DNA of 64,000 nucleotides from Burkholderiales bacterium. GTDB lineage: Bacteria; Pseudomonadota; Gammaproteobacteria; Burkholderiales; Burkholderiaceae_E. The position numbers and the translations under genes are program-made. The notes beneath the pieces are model-generated. The model was not told the DNA's origin, searched no databases, and saw only the letters and a program-made list of their open reading frames with translations. The stretch covers positions 40,442 through 104,441 of the forward strand of contig JAIYCW010000060.1 in NCBI GenBank assembly GCA_027487815.1, written 5' to 3'. Each line of letters opens with the position of its first letter. Position 1 is the first letter of the stretch. Positions 17,566 through 26,877 of the stretch are shown here, piece by piece.

Positions 17566-19065
17566 ATGAACAAGACGGTCGGTCGATTCCTCGTATTCTC
17601 AGTGATCACGATGGCAAGCGTATTTGCGCAAGACACTTCTCTTGTGGTGCCTGTAGAGCCAAAAGTACAGCCTCGCCATATTATTGTTTTTCCTACCCTT
17701 CGGCCCGCTGGACAAAGCAGTACGCTACCGCTTGTGCGGGCCGCCCAGGCATTAAGCGACAAGGGTATTGCGCTGACGTTGGTAGAAGATGCAGCTGGTG
17801 CCGAACTACGAAGCGCCGTGAATCGATCTGCTGGTGAAATAGCTTCTTTAATTCGCGCTCCAGTCGAGCAAGCGCGCAAGCAATTTCCTGACGCAAAGAT
17901 TCATATAGCAGCCTTTGGGTCAAGCGCCGAGCTAATTTTGGAAACAGCCCTTTCGAACACGCTGCTTAACCGGGTGATCGTGACGAGCGGAGACTTTAGA
18001 TCGCTGCGAACTAAAGTGTGGACGAGCGCCAGGCTTCCTGCATTGATTGTGCATGCGCCATCGACTCAGTGCGACGTGGCGCCATTTTTGGAAGCACACG
18101 TAGCGGCTCAGCGTAACTCGTTTGTTTTGCTGCGAGCGGATTATGAGTCTATCGACCCCAAGCCGGGTTGCGGAGCTGGGACCCATCATTTGCTCGCAGG
18201 GCTCGATACCGAGTTAGCGGGTGCATTGGCAAATTGGTTGGATGGTGGGTCGATTCCACCCAGTATCGGCAAAGCCGGATTTGACTATGCCGCACATGAG
18301 CAGATCTTTAAGTATGCCGTGTCAGGCACTTTCGGAGCTAAGCAGTTAGAAATGACGCTACTTCGACCGATCGGTCCGGGGCCATTTCCGCTGGCGGTGT
18401 TTAACCATGGAGATCTCGACGCGAATTCAGTTTATTTGCGCCATAAGCATCGCTTCGTTGATCGGGTTGTTGCTCGGGAGTTCTTGCGCATGGGATGGGC
18501 GATAGCTTTTCCTTCCCGCAGCGGAGTGGGCCTCTCAGAAGGGCATTACCCTGCCAGCTTTTCCCGCACGGATGGCGATCCTACCTATAAGGCTCGAGTG
18601 CATATTGAAGATATTGTGCCGGCGGTAAACGATTTGCGATTGCTACCCGGAATCAATCCCTCGCGGATAGTGCTCACCGGGCAATCTGCGGGAGGCTACG
18701 CTGTCATGTATGGCGGTACCCTTAACCTGCCTGGTGTCATTGGAGTGATCAATTTTTCGGGGGGGCGTACCGACCTGACGGGTACCGGTGAAAAGAGTGA
18801 AATCAACAAAATGATGGTTGGCGGTTTCGCAGAGTTTGGAAAGCAAACGCGGGTTCCGGTACTGATGGTTTTTGCGCAAAACGACAGTCGCTACACCGCA
18901 GCCACAATTCGAGCCAGTCACAAAGCGTTCATTGAAGCTGGCGGTAAGGCCAACCTTCTGCTCAACGAGCCCATAGCTGGCGACGGCCACTACATTCACC
19001 GTAACCCAGCAACTTGGCGTGATGCTGTGAAAACGTTTCTTTCTGAGCTGGAACCTTCCAAGTGA
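17566..19065 (+). CDS. Secreted two-domain alpha/beta-hydrolase
   Basis: ATG 17566 starts a signal peptide (lysine, then FLVFSVITMASVFA-Q). Residues of about 35-230 look like a degenerate hydrolase-like or adaptor domain without a clear nucleophile. Residues of about 245-499 form an intact alpha/beta-hydrolase with GQSAGGYAVM (serine near 373), an acid in VFAQNDSRY (about 442) and a histidine in GDGHYIHR (about 474). The dienelactone-hydrolase-like C-domain suggests periplasmic ester or peptide hydrolysis. The start codon is preceded by an in-frame TTG. Confidence 0.8.
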   Translation: MNKTVGRFLVFSVITMASVFAQDTSLVVPVEPKVQPRHIIVFPTLRPAGQSSTLPLVRAAQALSDKGIALTLVEDAAGAELRSAVNRSAGEIASLIRAPVEQARKQFPDAKIHIAAFGSSAELILETALSNTLLNRVIVTSGDFRSLRTKVWTSARLPALIVHAPSTQCDVAPFLEAHVAAQRNSFVLLRADYESIDPKPGCGAGTHHLLAGLDTELAGALANWLDGGSIPPSIGKAGFDYAAHEQIFKYAVSGTFGAKQLEMTLLRPIGPGPFPLAVFNHGDLDANSVYLRHKHRFVDRVVAREFLRMGWAIAFPSRSGVGLSEGHYPASFSRTDGDPTYKARVHIEDIVPAVNDLRLLPGINPSRIVLTGQSAGGYAVMYGGTLNLPGVIGVINFSGGRTDLTGTGEKSEINKMMVGGFAEFGKQTRVPVLMVFAQNDSRYTAATIRASHKAFIEAGGKANLLLNEPIAGDGHYIHRNPATWRDAVKTFLSELEPSK

Positions 19066-19074
19066 TAGTCTGGC

Positions 19075-19626
19075 TTATGCTTTCTTAGGTAACTCAAACA
19101 CGAGACAGGTGGTGGTGGCATGAGCATAGAGCGTGCCATCCGGCCCTACGAGTTGGCCTTCCGCAGTAGCGAGCTGCCGGCCGCAGTGAAGCACTTTGCC
19201 AAAGGCCCGCAGGGGCCCGGCATCGGGTTTGGCCGCGCGAACGATGTTGACGCTGAGCTCAGCGGTGGTGTAGCCACGACCGGCCGGAAGCATGGTTTGC
19301 ACAGCGCAGCCCAAGGCTGAGTCAAGCAGCGTTGCGTACCAGCCGCCGTGAACACCGCCCAGTGGATTCAGGTGCTTGCGTTGAGGTTGGCTTTGAAACG
19401 CAACATATCCCTCACGCACCTCAACTGCAAAAAAATCCATCGTATGGCCAATGGGTGATGAGGGAAGTTCCCCGTTGAGCATGCTTTGAAGCATCGCCAG
19501 CCCAGAGCGATCCTTGACTTGATCAAGGGCGGCAACACCAGGCTGAAGCCCGGGCCGTGCAGCCTCCCATCGGCTCTGTGCTTGTGCCCAAGCTTGCTTG
19601 ATTTGATCGATGGCTTCATTGCTCAT
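19075..19626 (-). CDS. PaaI-family hotdog thioesterase
   Basis: ATG 19626 is preceded by an AAGGAAAA ribosome-binding site. The protein, about 183 residues, has the hotdog motif NPLGGVHGGWYATLLDSALG with the family glycine/histidine pair, then AELSVNIVRAAKPDAG and a C-terminal strand. PaaI-type enzymes hydrolyse acyl- or aryl-CoA thioesters in the cytoplasm. It is divergent from a MarR-MFS operon across only 50 bp, which contains a palindrome, so it is probably under MarR control. Confidence 0.9.
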   Translation of the reverse strand: MSNEAIDQIKQAWAQAQSRWEAARPGLQPGVAALDQVKDRSGLAMLQSMLNGELPSSPIGHTMDFFAVEVREGYVAFQSQPQRKHLNPLGGVHGGWYATLLDSALGCAVQTMLPAGRGYTTAELSVNIVRAAKPDAGPLRAFGKVLHCGRQLATAEGQLVGPDGTLYAHATTTCLVFELPKKA

Positions 19627-19654
19627 ATTTCGATTTTCCTTGTGCCTTGTGTTA

Positions 19655-19668
19655 ATTGTAACTACAAT
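19655..19668. promoter_or_regulatory. Probable MarR operator between divergent genes
   Basis: ATTGTA at 19655-19660 and TACAAT at 19663-19668 are perfect inverted arms around a 2-bp centre. The site lies in the 50-bp gap between the thioesterase start (19626, minus) and the MarR start (19677, plus). The position lets one bound dimer control both directions. The MarR protein itself is the obvious candidate. Confidence 0.55.
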
Positions 19669-19676
19669 CATTGCAT

Positions 19677-20123
19677 ATGCAAACACTTAAAGATAGTGCG
19701 CAGTTAAAGCCGCGCGGTTGCACCAATGCCAAGCTGCGTCAGGTGTCGCGTTTGATGACGCAGCACTATGAGCAATTCATGATTCAGAGCGGAGTAAGGA
19801 TTACCCAATACTCTCTGCTCAGTACGATTCATTATTTGGGCAGCGCTACGCCAAGCGAGCTTGCTCGGGCGATGCATATGGACAACTCGACGCTAACACG
19901 GAACCTGCGCCCTATGATCGAAGCCGGCTGGGTGAAGCAAGGGCCAGGAGCTGATTCGCGCAGCCGGCAGGTTGAACTTACTGCCCAGGGGCTCGCGGTT
20001 CGCAATCTGGCCAGTAAGGAGTGGCGTGCGGCCCAGGATGCACTGAATAAGAAACTTGGCATTGCCGAGGTGGCGCAACTTCACCAGCTTCTCGATAACA
20101 GTCTGGAAAAACTTCAATCATGA
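19677..20123 (+). CDS. MarR-family transcriptional regulator
   Basis: About 148 residues, starting at ATG 19677. The winged helix-turn-helix is clear: ATPSELARAMHMDNSTLTRN followed by a wing with PGADSRSRQVELTAQG, typical of MarR repressors that respond to phenolic or lipophilic ligands. The stop overlaps the start of an MFS transporter gene by 4 bp (ATGA), so regulator and exporter are translationally coupled. An operator-like palindrome lies just upstream. Confidence 0.92.
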   Translation: MQTLKDSAQLKPRGCTNAKLRQVSRLMTQHYEQFMIQSGVRITQYSLLSTIHYLGSATPSELARAMHMDNSTLTRNLRPMIEAGWVKQGPGADSRSRQVELTAQGLAVRNLASKEWRAAQDALNKKLGIAEVAQLHQLLDNSLEKLQS

Positions 20124-21361
20124 CCACAACTTTTACTGGCCCCTCGCGTTCGTTTGCCGTATGGCTCATTCTTTTAGCGTCAGCTGGCACATTCGCTGTC
20201 ACCATGGGTTCACGCCAAACCATGGGATTGTTCATGAGCCCCCTCAATACCCAGACTGGCTTGGGTATCGCAAACATCAGTTTGGCGTTTGCGGTTGGGC
20301 AACTTTGGTGGGGCCTGACCCAGCCGTTTGCTGGGGCAGTAGCCGATAAAGTTGGTGCCGGCCGAGTTGTCCTGCTTGGGGTGTTTTTGGTTGCGCTAGG
20401 GTCATTTCTAACGCCCTATATGACGAGCCTTTGGGGCTTGATTTTCACAATCGGAATTCTGTCTGCCGGTGGCGCGGGCATGGCTGGCCCCTCGGTGTTG
20501 ATGGCGGCCACGAATCGACTCCTGCCACCGGATAAGCGGGCCATGGCGGCGGGCATCGTCAACGCCGGAGGGTCTTTCGGGCAGTTCTTGTTTGCACCTA
20601 TCGTTGGCCTGTTGCTTGCGGGGCCGGGATGGGTGGCAGCGCTTCACGCGCTTGGCGTAATCGCCTTGCTCGCATTGCCGGCTGCATGGGTGCTTAAAGG
20701 TAATGCGAAGCCAGCGGTAGTGTCCGGTTCGGGGGCAGCGGCGCCTATCGCGCCTTTATCTTCCGGCCAAGCGTTGCGCCAGGCACTACGTACTCCGAGC
20801 TTTGTGCTGCTTGCTCTTGGATTTTTTGTTTGTGGGTTCCATGTGGCCTTCCTTGGCACGCATTTGCCAGGTGTGGTTGCGAGCTGCGGGCTCTCCACCA
20901 CCGTCGCCTCCTGGTCTATCGCTTTGCTGGGCTTATTCAATATCGTCGGGAGCCTTGGAATCGGTTGGGCAATGACGCGTTGGCGCTCCAAGAGTTTGTT
21001 GTCCCTGATCTATACGCTTCGCGGCATTGCAGTGCTCGTCTTCGTGTTCGCGCCTAAAACGCCCACGGTAATGCTGGTGTTCGCGGCTGTCATGGGCATT
21101 ACGTTCTTATCGACCGTGCCGCCAACGGCTGGACTTGTTGCAAAACTCTTTGGCACCTCCAACATGGCCATGCTGTTTGGAGTGGTGATGGTAACCCATC
21201 AACTTGGCGGCTTTCTTGGCGCTTATCTTGGCGGGCGAATCTTTGCAGCCACCGATAGCTACAACTGGGTCTGGTACATCGACATCATGCTTGCAGTAGG
21301 CGCGGCATTGATTCATCTGCCGATCAAGGAGAGCGCTCCTCTTAGAGCAGCTAAGCTTTAG
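20120..21361 (+). CDS. MFS transporter
   Basis: At 413 residues, with twelve hydrophobic segments and the intracellular loop after TM2 (ADKVGAGRVVLLG, an MFS motif-A variant), this is a major facilitator transporter. The N-terminal GSRQTMGLFMSPL and the overall pattern resemble oxalate/monocarboxylate-type MFS members, but substrate assignment is not safe. It is translationally coupled to a MarR regulator and sits opposite a thioesterase, which suggests efflux or uptake of an aromatic acid or its relatives. Confidence 0.88.
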   Translation: MTTTFTGPSRSFAVWLILLASAGTFAVTMGSRQTMGLFMSPLNTQTGLGIANISLAFAVGQLWWGLTQPFAGAVADKVGAGRVVLLGVFLVALGSFLTPYMTSLWGLIFTIGILSAGGAGMAGPSVLMAATNRLLPPDKRAMAAGIVNAGGSFGQFLFAPIVGLLLAGPGWVAALHALGVIALLALPAAWVLKGNAKPAVVSGSGAAAPIAPLSSGQALRQALRTPSFVLLALGFFVCGFHVAFLGTHLPGVVASCGLSTTVASWSIALLGLFNIVGSLGIGWAMTRWRSKSLLSLIYTLRGIAVLVFVFAPKTPTVMLVFAAVMGITFLSTVPPTAGLVAKLFGTSNMAMLFGVVMVTHQLGGFLGAYLGGRIFAATDSYNWVWYIDIMLAVGAALIHLPIKESAPLRAAKL

Positions 21362-21633
21362 GACAGGATTCTAGCGGGCGCTTACTCAAAAATTCTTTCA
21401 GCCGGATTTCGATTCGTGGTTTGGCGAGTAGCCATCGCTATGATTCGATGGTTGATGGTGTACAACAAGCCCACCCTTGCGTGAGGCTGGCTTGAACCTG
21501 TCACCCACCCATCAGCCCAGACCGTGTGGACACACCTGCTTACATCTCTTGCTGTTTTACGCTTTCATTGCGTGTCCCAGAGGGCTCAAATAGAGCTTCG
21601 CAACACCCCATTCATTTTCATAAAGGAACGGTC

Positions 21634-22242
21634 ATGAAGCTCACCACCACCAAGATTGCTCGCCAAATCAGCACAGTATTTCTCAGTGCCTTGATAGGGA
21701 GTGCTGCCGTCGCGCAGACTGCCCCAGATCCACTGGCAACCCAGACCTACACTCAGCGCGATATCAACCAGCAACAGCGAATTGAGAATGGGTTGAGGGA
21801 CGGATCCCTCAACACACGCGAGGCTGCACGCTTGGAGCGTGGCGAGGCCCGCATCGATCGTATGCAAGCCAATGCTGCCCGTGACGGCAGCGTGTCTGCG
21901 CAGGAGGCGGCGCGGATTAGTCGTGCTCAGAACGCCGAGAGCCGCCAGATTTTTCAAGAGCGCCATGACGGGCAGCAGGGCAATCCGAATTCAGCGTCTT
22001 CCGAGCGCATGCAGGCAGACGTACAGCGCAACCTGAATCAAGAGGCTCGCATTCAGCAGGGCTTGCAATCAGGCAGTTTAACTACTCGTGAATCTGCCGG
22101 GCTCGAGCGTGGGCAGGCCCGATTGGCGAGTGCCGAAGCACGTGCCGGCCGTGATGGTTATGTTGGCCCTCGGGAAGAGCGTCATATTCAGCGCATGGAA
22201 AACAACCAAAGCGCTCGAATCTATAGCCGCAAACACAACTAG
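21634..22242 (+). CDS. Exported repeat protein (two-copy helical repeat)
   Basis: ATG 21634 follows a TAAAGGAAC ribosome-binding site and opens a signal peptide ending in AAVAQ. The mature protein of about 175 residues is a duplicated unit: RDINQQQRIENGLRDGSLNT in the first copy matches RNLNQEARIQQGLQSGSLTT in the second, each followed by (T)REAARLERG-type and GRDG-x-V segments. It is rich in Gln, Arg and Asn and predicted to be helical. Proteins of this pattern are widespread in Betaproteobacteria, but I know of no function. A terminator follows at 22378-22400. Confidence 0.82.
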   Translation: MKLTTTKIARQISTVFLSALIGSAAVAQTAPDPLATQTYTQRDINQQQRIENGLRDGSLNTREAARLERGEARIDRMQANAARDGSVSAQEAARISRAQNAESRQIFQERHDGQQGNPNSASSERMQADVQRNLNQEARIQQGLQSGSLTTRESAGLERGQARLASAEARAGRDGYVGPREERHIQRMENNQSARIYSRKHN

Positions 22243-22377
22243 CCCAAGATAGCTTGGCCCGGGGGGCAATGGTCTCCCCTCACAAGCTGCCCTGGGGGTC
22301 AGCAATTGTGAGTGTCGCCCCAATGCGCCAAGCGCATTGTCGAACGTGGTTCGCTTCCTTTGATGGTCCACCAACGC

Positions 22378-22400
22378 AAACGCCCCTGACGGGGCGTTTT
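22378..22400 (+). terminator. Rho-independent terminator
   Basis: A stem AAACGCCCC / GGGGCGTTT with the 4-base loop TGAC, followed by a T run. It lies 136 bp past the stop of the exported repeat protein and would end its transcript. Confidence 0.8.
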
Positions 22401-22759
22401 TGTGTTTTGTGGTGGCCCGGGGCGGAATCTTAAATTGACCCCCAAAAGCCGCACTGCGCTTGGTTCTTCACCGTTGTGGTCACCTGCTCATGGTGGCCAG
22501 TTTTGGTGGCAATGTGATTCCAAAACGTTAAAAATTTTAGGTTTTCTGGCATCTGCGGTCAAGTTGAATTGATGCTGCTTCTTAGCGACGCGACGCTCAA
22601 AAAATTGGTGAGCTGCTTTCCGGCTTAAGGCGGCTTCGATAAGCGCAGTGGATACAGCGCGCTGCGCACCAGTTCAACAAACTGCACCCACACTCCCGTT
22701 GCGTGGTGATCCTAATGATTTCCATAAATCGGACGAGATAATTGTTCGGTCCCGAGAGT
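22401..22759. other. Intergenic stretch with no gene seen
   Basis: About 360 bp between the terminator and the AAA-ATPase gene. It is AT-richer than the flanks in its first half. I see no RNA gene, convincing reading frame or complete repeat. A segment near 22430 (CTTAAATTGACCCCC) is reminiscent of insertion-sequence ends, but no partner end is visible. This is roughly where backbone gives way to accessory DNA. Confidence 0.4.
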
Positions 22760-23947
22760 TTAGGGCTGCGGCCACACAGGCATGATGCGCAGCATGAACT
22801 GATCGAACATGGGGACGGTAAATGCAGTGTCGCCATGGCTCGGACTCCAGATCATGCCTTTGGTGATCAATGAGCTTCGAATAGGGCCAGTCGAGTTGAC
22901 AGCCACGCCCAGCGTCGCTGCAATTTCTCCCGATCGATGAGGGCCGGGGCCGAGCTCGGCCATCGCACGCAGATAGGTTTTCTCCTTGGGTGTTAGGCGA
23001 TCAAAGCGCACTCGGAAAAAACTCTGATCCAACGCCGCGATCGCTGTTTGGTGCGCGCGTTCAAAATCAGCCATGACGATGGGCGACGCGCGCGCTGCAA
23101 GCCACACGTGGCTGGCCCAATGTTGCAAAAAATACGGGTAACCTTCGGAGATCGCGAGGACTGCCTGCAACGCTTCCGGGGCGATGGTGACCTGTTCATG
23201 GGTCAGGGGGATCTCAATGGCGCGTCGAGCTGCCGTATCGGGTAAAGGGCCGATCTGCGGAAAGTCGAATAGTCGCTCCGCATAAGACTTGGCATTGCCC
23301 ATTTGGCCCCGCAGCTGGGGCAGGCCCGCACCTACCAACACCACAGGCAATTGACGCTGCTCGGTGCGATGGATCGCTGTGATGAGTGCTGCGAGTTGAG
23401 CCTCAGGCACATATTGCAGTTCGTCCACAAAGAGCGCCAAACCGGTTTGGGCACGCTGCGCGGCCAAGCCTACCTGCTCAAATAGCGCTTGTAAGTCGCG
23501 CTCCAAATCGCCGTTATCTGCGAGGCCCGGTTCGGCGTCATAGTCCAATCCGACTTCAATGTCGCCAAATTGAACCTTTAGACGGCCGACGAAGCCTGCC
23601 AGTGCACGCAGGCCCCGAATCGCTGTCTCTTTGGCGGCGTCGGTTTGACTCAAGCGCAAAAGTGCTTGGCGTAGCTCCGGGGCCAAGAGGGCTGGCAATG
23701 AGCGACCCTCAGGTGCCTCAATGCGTACGGTGTGAATGCCTTCAGCCTCAGCGTCCATACGCATGCGGTCCAGCAGCACGGTTTTGCCGACTCCGCGTAA
23801 GCCCACCAGCATTGCGCTTTTTGCCGGACGCCCCAGACGCGCTCGTGCCAGCGCAATCCGTACGCTTTCGCGCACCTCATCGCGCCCCGCAAGTTCGGGA
23901 GGGGGGGTGCCGGCGCCAGGCGCGAAGGGGTTGGCAACAGGGTTCAT
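22760..23947 (-). CDS. AAA-family ATPase (archaeal-ATPase-like) with winged-helix C-terminus
   Basis: The 395-residue protein has Walker A GLRGVGKT (about residues 49-56), Walker B LALFVDELQY (about 168-177), a sensor segment LPVVLVGAGLPQLRG, and a C-terminal winged-helix-like region (about 310-380). This is the STAND/archaeal-ATPase layout often found on mobile elements and in ORC/Cdc6-like clades. The role is unknown; such genes are carried as single-gene accessory units. It lies at the left edge of the accessory region. Confidence 0.8.
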   Translation of the reverse strand: MNPVANPFAPGAGTPPPELAGRDEVRESVRIALARARLGRPAKSAMLVGLRGVGKTVLLDRMRMDAEAEGIHTVRIEAPEGRSLPALLAPELRQALLRLSQTDAAKETAIRGLRALAGFVGRLKVQFGDIEVGLDYDAEPGLADNGDLERDLQALFEQVGLAAQRAQTGLALFVDELQYVPEAQLAALITAIHRTEQRQLPVVLVGAGLPQLRGQMGNAKSYAERLFDFPQIGPLPDTAARRAIEIPLTHEQVTIAPEALQAVLAISEGYPYFLQHWASHVWLAARASPIVMADFERAHQTAIAALDQSFFRVRFDRLTPKEKTYLRAMAELGPGPHRSGEIAATLGVAVNSTGPIRSSLITKGMIWSPSHGDTAFTVPMFDQFMLRIMPVWPQP

Positions 23948-24078
23948 GCCTAAAGTATAGCGAAGTTAAGCATATTATGTCGAAAAGGTAACTGTTCTAA
24001 TTTTTATCGAAATCACTCTAGTTAACCCTTGAGTCCACGGTTACCTCGTATGGCTAGGAGTGGTTTGATGGCGCAGCA

Positions 24079-24369
24079 TGTTGATGAATACATTAGATTG
24101 AGCCAGTTTCACGCCGAAAGTCTGAGCGACTCAAGCGCGAGCAGGCTTTCTGATTTCTTTATGATGAGCCCGGCAATATCGACAACGCCCTGGCCTGTTT
24201 CTGTCTAGAGTCGCTTTCCCTGGTGGGGGCCACGTGAATCTTCCGAAAGGACAGCATGATTTCAACACAGTGCGCTTCTGACGAAAAGACTGCAAAGCGG
24301 GGTGCTACGTGGCCCAAATTCTGAGATGAATTCGAGGATTTCTGGGCCAATTTTAGAGATGTACCAACA
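24079..24369. mobile_element. 291-bp MITE-like element with IS21-like ends (copy A)
   Basis: The element begins TGTTGATGAATACATTAG and ends in a sequence whose complement begins TGTTGGTACATCTCTAAA, giving imperfect terminal inverted repeats of about 25 bp with TG...CA ends, as in the IS21 family. It has no transposase gene. A second copy of identical length lies at 38887-39177, similar at roughly three quarters of positions by eye. No clear target duplication is seen. The rest of the 590-bp gap 23948-24537 holds only promoter-like AT-rich DNA. Confidence 0.65.
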
Positions 24370-24537
24370 GCCCAGCTTTAAGGTGAATTAAAAGGTAGTG
24401 CTAAAGGATCTGTGTCAGCAGCGTTCGGTTGCTTCAGCCTTCGGGTTTCCAATCACCAAGTTAGCGCCCAAAATGGAGACGTTCCAATTTATCTCTCATA
24501 AATTGCGTTCGACGAAATATAGAAACATACTCCGGTT

Positions 24538-25143
24538 ATGCTTCCCGACACCCACACCCAGCGCGTCCTCGATTTGGTCGGCCAGAAAGGGCTGCTGCGC
24601 GCAAAGGACCTGGACGCCATCGAAGCGCCTCGGGTGGTGCTGACGCGCCTGACCGCCGCCGGACTGCTGGAGCGGATTGGGCGTGGCCTGTACCGGCTGC
24701 CGGGCTCCCAAGGATCCGAACATGAGAGTCTGGACACTGTCGCTACCAAAGTGCCGCAAGCCGTGTTCTGCCTGTTTACTGCACTGCAGTTTCACGATCT
24801 AACCACCCAATTGCCGCGCCAGCTCTGGATTGCAATGCCGCGCGGTAGTCACGCCCCGCGGTTCGACTATCCACCGATCAAGATGGTGCAGTTCACCGGT
24901 GAAGCCTATACGGCAGGCGTCGAGGAAGTTGAACGCGATGGCGTCAAGCTAAGAGTCTATGGCGTGGCCAAGACGGTGGCGGACTGCTTCAAGCACCGCA
25001 ACAAGATCGGCCTGGACGTGGCGCTGGATGCGCTGAAGGACGCCCGAGCCCGCAACAAGGCATCCATCGATGACATCTGGCGATTCGCCAAGGTCTGCAG
25101 GGTGGCCAATGTGATGCGGCCCTACCTGGAGAGCATCGGATGA
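24538..25143 (+). CDS. abiEi: AbiEi-type antitoxin (type IV toxin-antitoxin)
   Basis: The 201-residue protein has an N-terminal winged helix (VLDLVGQKGLLRAKDL, then VVLTRLTAAGLLERIGRGLY) and a C-terminal AbiEi domain including VYGVAKTVADCFKHRNKIG. AbiEi proteins repress their own operon and counteract the nucleotidyltransferase toxin AbiEii. The stop overlaps the downstream toxin start by 4 bp, the standard arrangement. No ribosome-binding site is obvious before ATG 24538. Such pairs act in plasmid or island maintenance and abortive infection. Confidence 0.9.
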   Translation: MLPDTHTQRVLDLVGQKGLLRAKDLDAIEAPRVVLTRLTAAGLLERIGRGLYRLPGSQGSEHESLDTVATKVPQAVFCLFTALQFHDLTTQLPRQLWIAMPRGSHAPRFDYPPIKMVQFTGEAYTAGVEEVERDGVKLRVYGVAKTVADCFKHRNKIGLDVALDALKDARARNKASIDDIWRFAKVCRVANVMRPYLESIG

Positions 25144-26003
25144 ACCCGGCCAATACAAATGTCGCCGCTTCCGTCCGTGCGCGCCTTTTGAACGTAGCCA
25201 AAGCGCAGCGTGTCGATTTCAACCAGGTGCTGGTGCGATTCGCGCTCGAGCGCATCCTCTACCGTATCACCCAGTCGCCGCATGCGGACCACTTTTTGCT
25301 CAAAGGAGCGCTGCTGTTCACACTCTGGTACAACATGCCCCATCGGGCTACGCGCGACGCTGACCCGCTCGGCTTCGGCGCAAGCGACCTGGCCTCGGTT
25401 GCCGAAACTTTCCGTGACATCGCCTCTATAGTTGTTGACGATGGCATGGCATTTGACCCCACCTCGGTCAGGGTCGAGGAAATCCGTAGGGAAGCCGGCT
25501 ACGGCGGAGTCCGCGTAATCATTGCGGGCGAACTGGCCAAGGCGCGTTGCAAAACAGAAATCGATGTGGGCTTTGGTGATGCCGTCACACCGGCACCGGT
25601 GGATTCGGTCTATCCGGTCCTGCTGGACGATCTTCCTGCGCCTAGGTTGCGAACCTACCCAACGTACACGGTAGTCGCTGAAAAGCTCCATGCCATCGCT
25701 CTGCTGGGCATGCCCAACACCCGCCTTAAGGACTACTTCGATCTTTCAGTGCTGCTGCAAAGAGAGACACTGGACACGGATCTCCTGGCTAAAGCCATCA
25801 AGGCCACATTCGAACGACGTGGAATGACCGCTCCTGATACGTTGCCGGTTGGCCTGACGGATGAGTTTGCGAACGATGTCTCTCGACAAACACTATGGCT
25901 GGCTTTTCTCAAGAAGAACGAGCTCTTCCCTGAGCCTTTGCCCGTCGTGGTCGATCGACTGCGCGTGGCATTGTCGCCAGCGCTAAACACCCTCACCCGT
26001 TGA
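25140..26003 (+). CDS. abiEii: AbiEii/AbiGii nucleotidyltransferase toxin
   Basis: The 287-residue protein is a DUF1814-type nucleotidyltransferase. It has the KGALLFTLW segment followed by RATRDADPLGFG, which supplies the catalytic D-x-D pair, then EIDVGFGD with the third acidic residue and PTYTVVAEKLHAI typical of AbiEii. All expected acidic positions are present, so it looks active. Known relatives modify tRNA 3' ends or other nucleotide acceptors. It overlaps abiEi by 4 bp. Confidence 0.9.
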   Translation: MNPANTNVAASVRARLLNVAKAQRVDFNQVLVRFALERILYRITQSPHADHFLLKGALLFTLWYNMPHRATRDADPLGFGASDLASVAETFRDIASIVVDDGMAFDPTSVRVEEIRREAGYGGVRVIIAGELAKARCKTEIDVGFGDAVTPAPVDSVYPVLLDDLPAPRLRTYPTYTVVAEKLHAIALLGMPNTRLKDYFDLSVLLQRETLDTDLLAKAIKATFERRGMTAPDTLPVGLTDEFANDVSRQTLWLAFLKKNELFPEPLPVVVDRLRVALSPALNTLTR

Positions 26004-26087
26004 TCATCAAGTCATAAGGCAGCCGGCTTACCCTGCGTGTCGCTATGAATAAAGTGGATACACCTTCACTACAGATTTGTTGTTTCA

Positions 26088-26366
26088 TCAGATTGAGTGC
26101 CCGCTGGATAACGGTGGTCGCGCAGTTCGAGAGGCAACCCAGGCGTCGACATCACCCCGCCGCCAGAGCAAACGCCGCACGCCAAGGTTGAGCGGGCTTA
26201 TAAAGGTGCCGTTTGTGACCATCCGAAGCAATGTTGCTCGGCTAACTCCCACTTTGGGTAGTACCGCATGAAGGCCAATAAGATCACTCGGTAAGACGCG
26301 CCGAAGCCCGCCGCTGTCCTGTTCTTCGATCAAACGTTCCCACTTATGTGTAAAGCCGCTAGCCAT
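26088..26366 (-). CDS. AlpA-like DNA-binding regulator / excisionase
   Basis: A protein of about 92 residues from ATG 26366. The middle (LIGLHAVLPKVGVSRATLLR) is a helix-turn-helix followed by a short wing and WRRGDVDAWVASR, the signature of AlpA/MerR-like excisionases and regulators of mobile elements. It lies 1.9 kb from the large integrase at 28257. AlpA-type genes often control integrase activity, so a link is plausible. Its start overlaps the end of an upstream minus-strand gene. Confidence 0.7.
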   Translation of the reverse strand: MASGFTHKWERLIEEQDSGGLRRVLPSDLIGLHAVLPKVGVSRATLLRMVTNGTFISPLNLGVRRLLWRRGDVDAWVASRTARPPLSSGHSI

Positions 26367-26877
26367 GGCTGACTCCTTTGTGGTCTGTGGCAATGGGTGC
26401 CTCATCGACCGCACGCCGCGGCGAAACTGCGGGGTGGCGTTGCAGGCCTTTGGGTTTTCGAGTGGGGTGGACGTCGAGCTCGAAGGTCTCCCAGGGGATA
26501 TTGGGCCACGCATTACAGAATTGGTCGAGCGCAAGCCAACTCGTAATTGCGAGCTCCGCTTGGCCGTCTATCACGCAGATGAACCGCAACGAAAGACGCT
26601 TCATTTCAATACGTAGTAAACGGATGTGCCGTTGCAATACAGCGCTCGGGTCCCCAACCCTGGAGCACGCCGAGCGCGGTTGAATGCATAACTTGACTGT
26701 ACTTGCCGATTCAAGGTTCTTCGCGAACTTTCGGACCGCTGTCGCCAAGGTTCCTTCTACGAGTAGCAAATACTTGCCGATAGGGCGACCGCGCGAGTTT
26801 TCGGGTTTGAGGGTCACTATGAAAGCGGCACCCCAGTGAGGGTCCGAGCTTGGGTTGTTACTTAACTCTAACTTCAT
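26359..26877 (-). CDS. Hypothetical protein upstream of the AlpA-like gene
   Basis: About 172 residues from ATG 26877. Its stop overlaps the AlpA-like start, which suggests one transcript. The composition is normal for a globular protein, with hydrophobic stretches AAFIVTL, LLLVEGTLA and LRFICVIDGQAELAI and a Pro/Arg-rich tail. I recognise no domain. A role in replication or regulation of the mobile element is a guess from position only. Confidence 0.5.
   Translation of the reverse strand: MKLELSNNPSSDPHWGAAFIVTLKPENSRGRPIGKYLLLVEGTLATAVRKFAKNLESASTVKLCIQPRSACSRVGDPSAVLQRHIRLLRIEMKRLSLRFICVIDGQAELAITSWLALDQFCNAWPNIPWETFELDVHPTRKPKGLQRHPAVSPRRAVDEAPIATDHKGVSHG

Noticed and set aside
23948..24078. 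Possible tRNA or attachment site at the left edge of the accessory DNA
   Set aside because: No cloverleaf or T-loop sequence (GGTTCGAATC-like) was found here or near the right edge.
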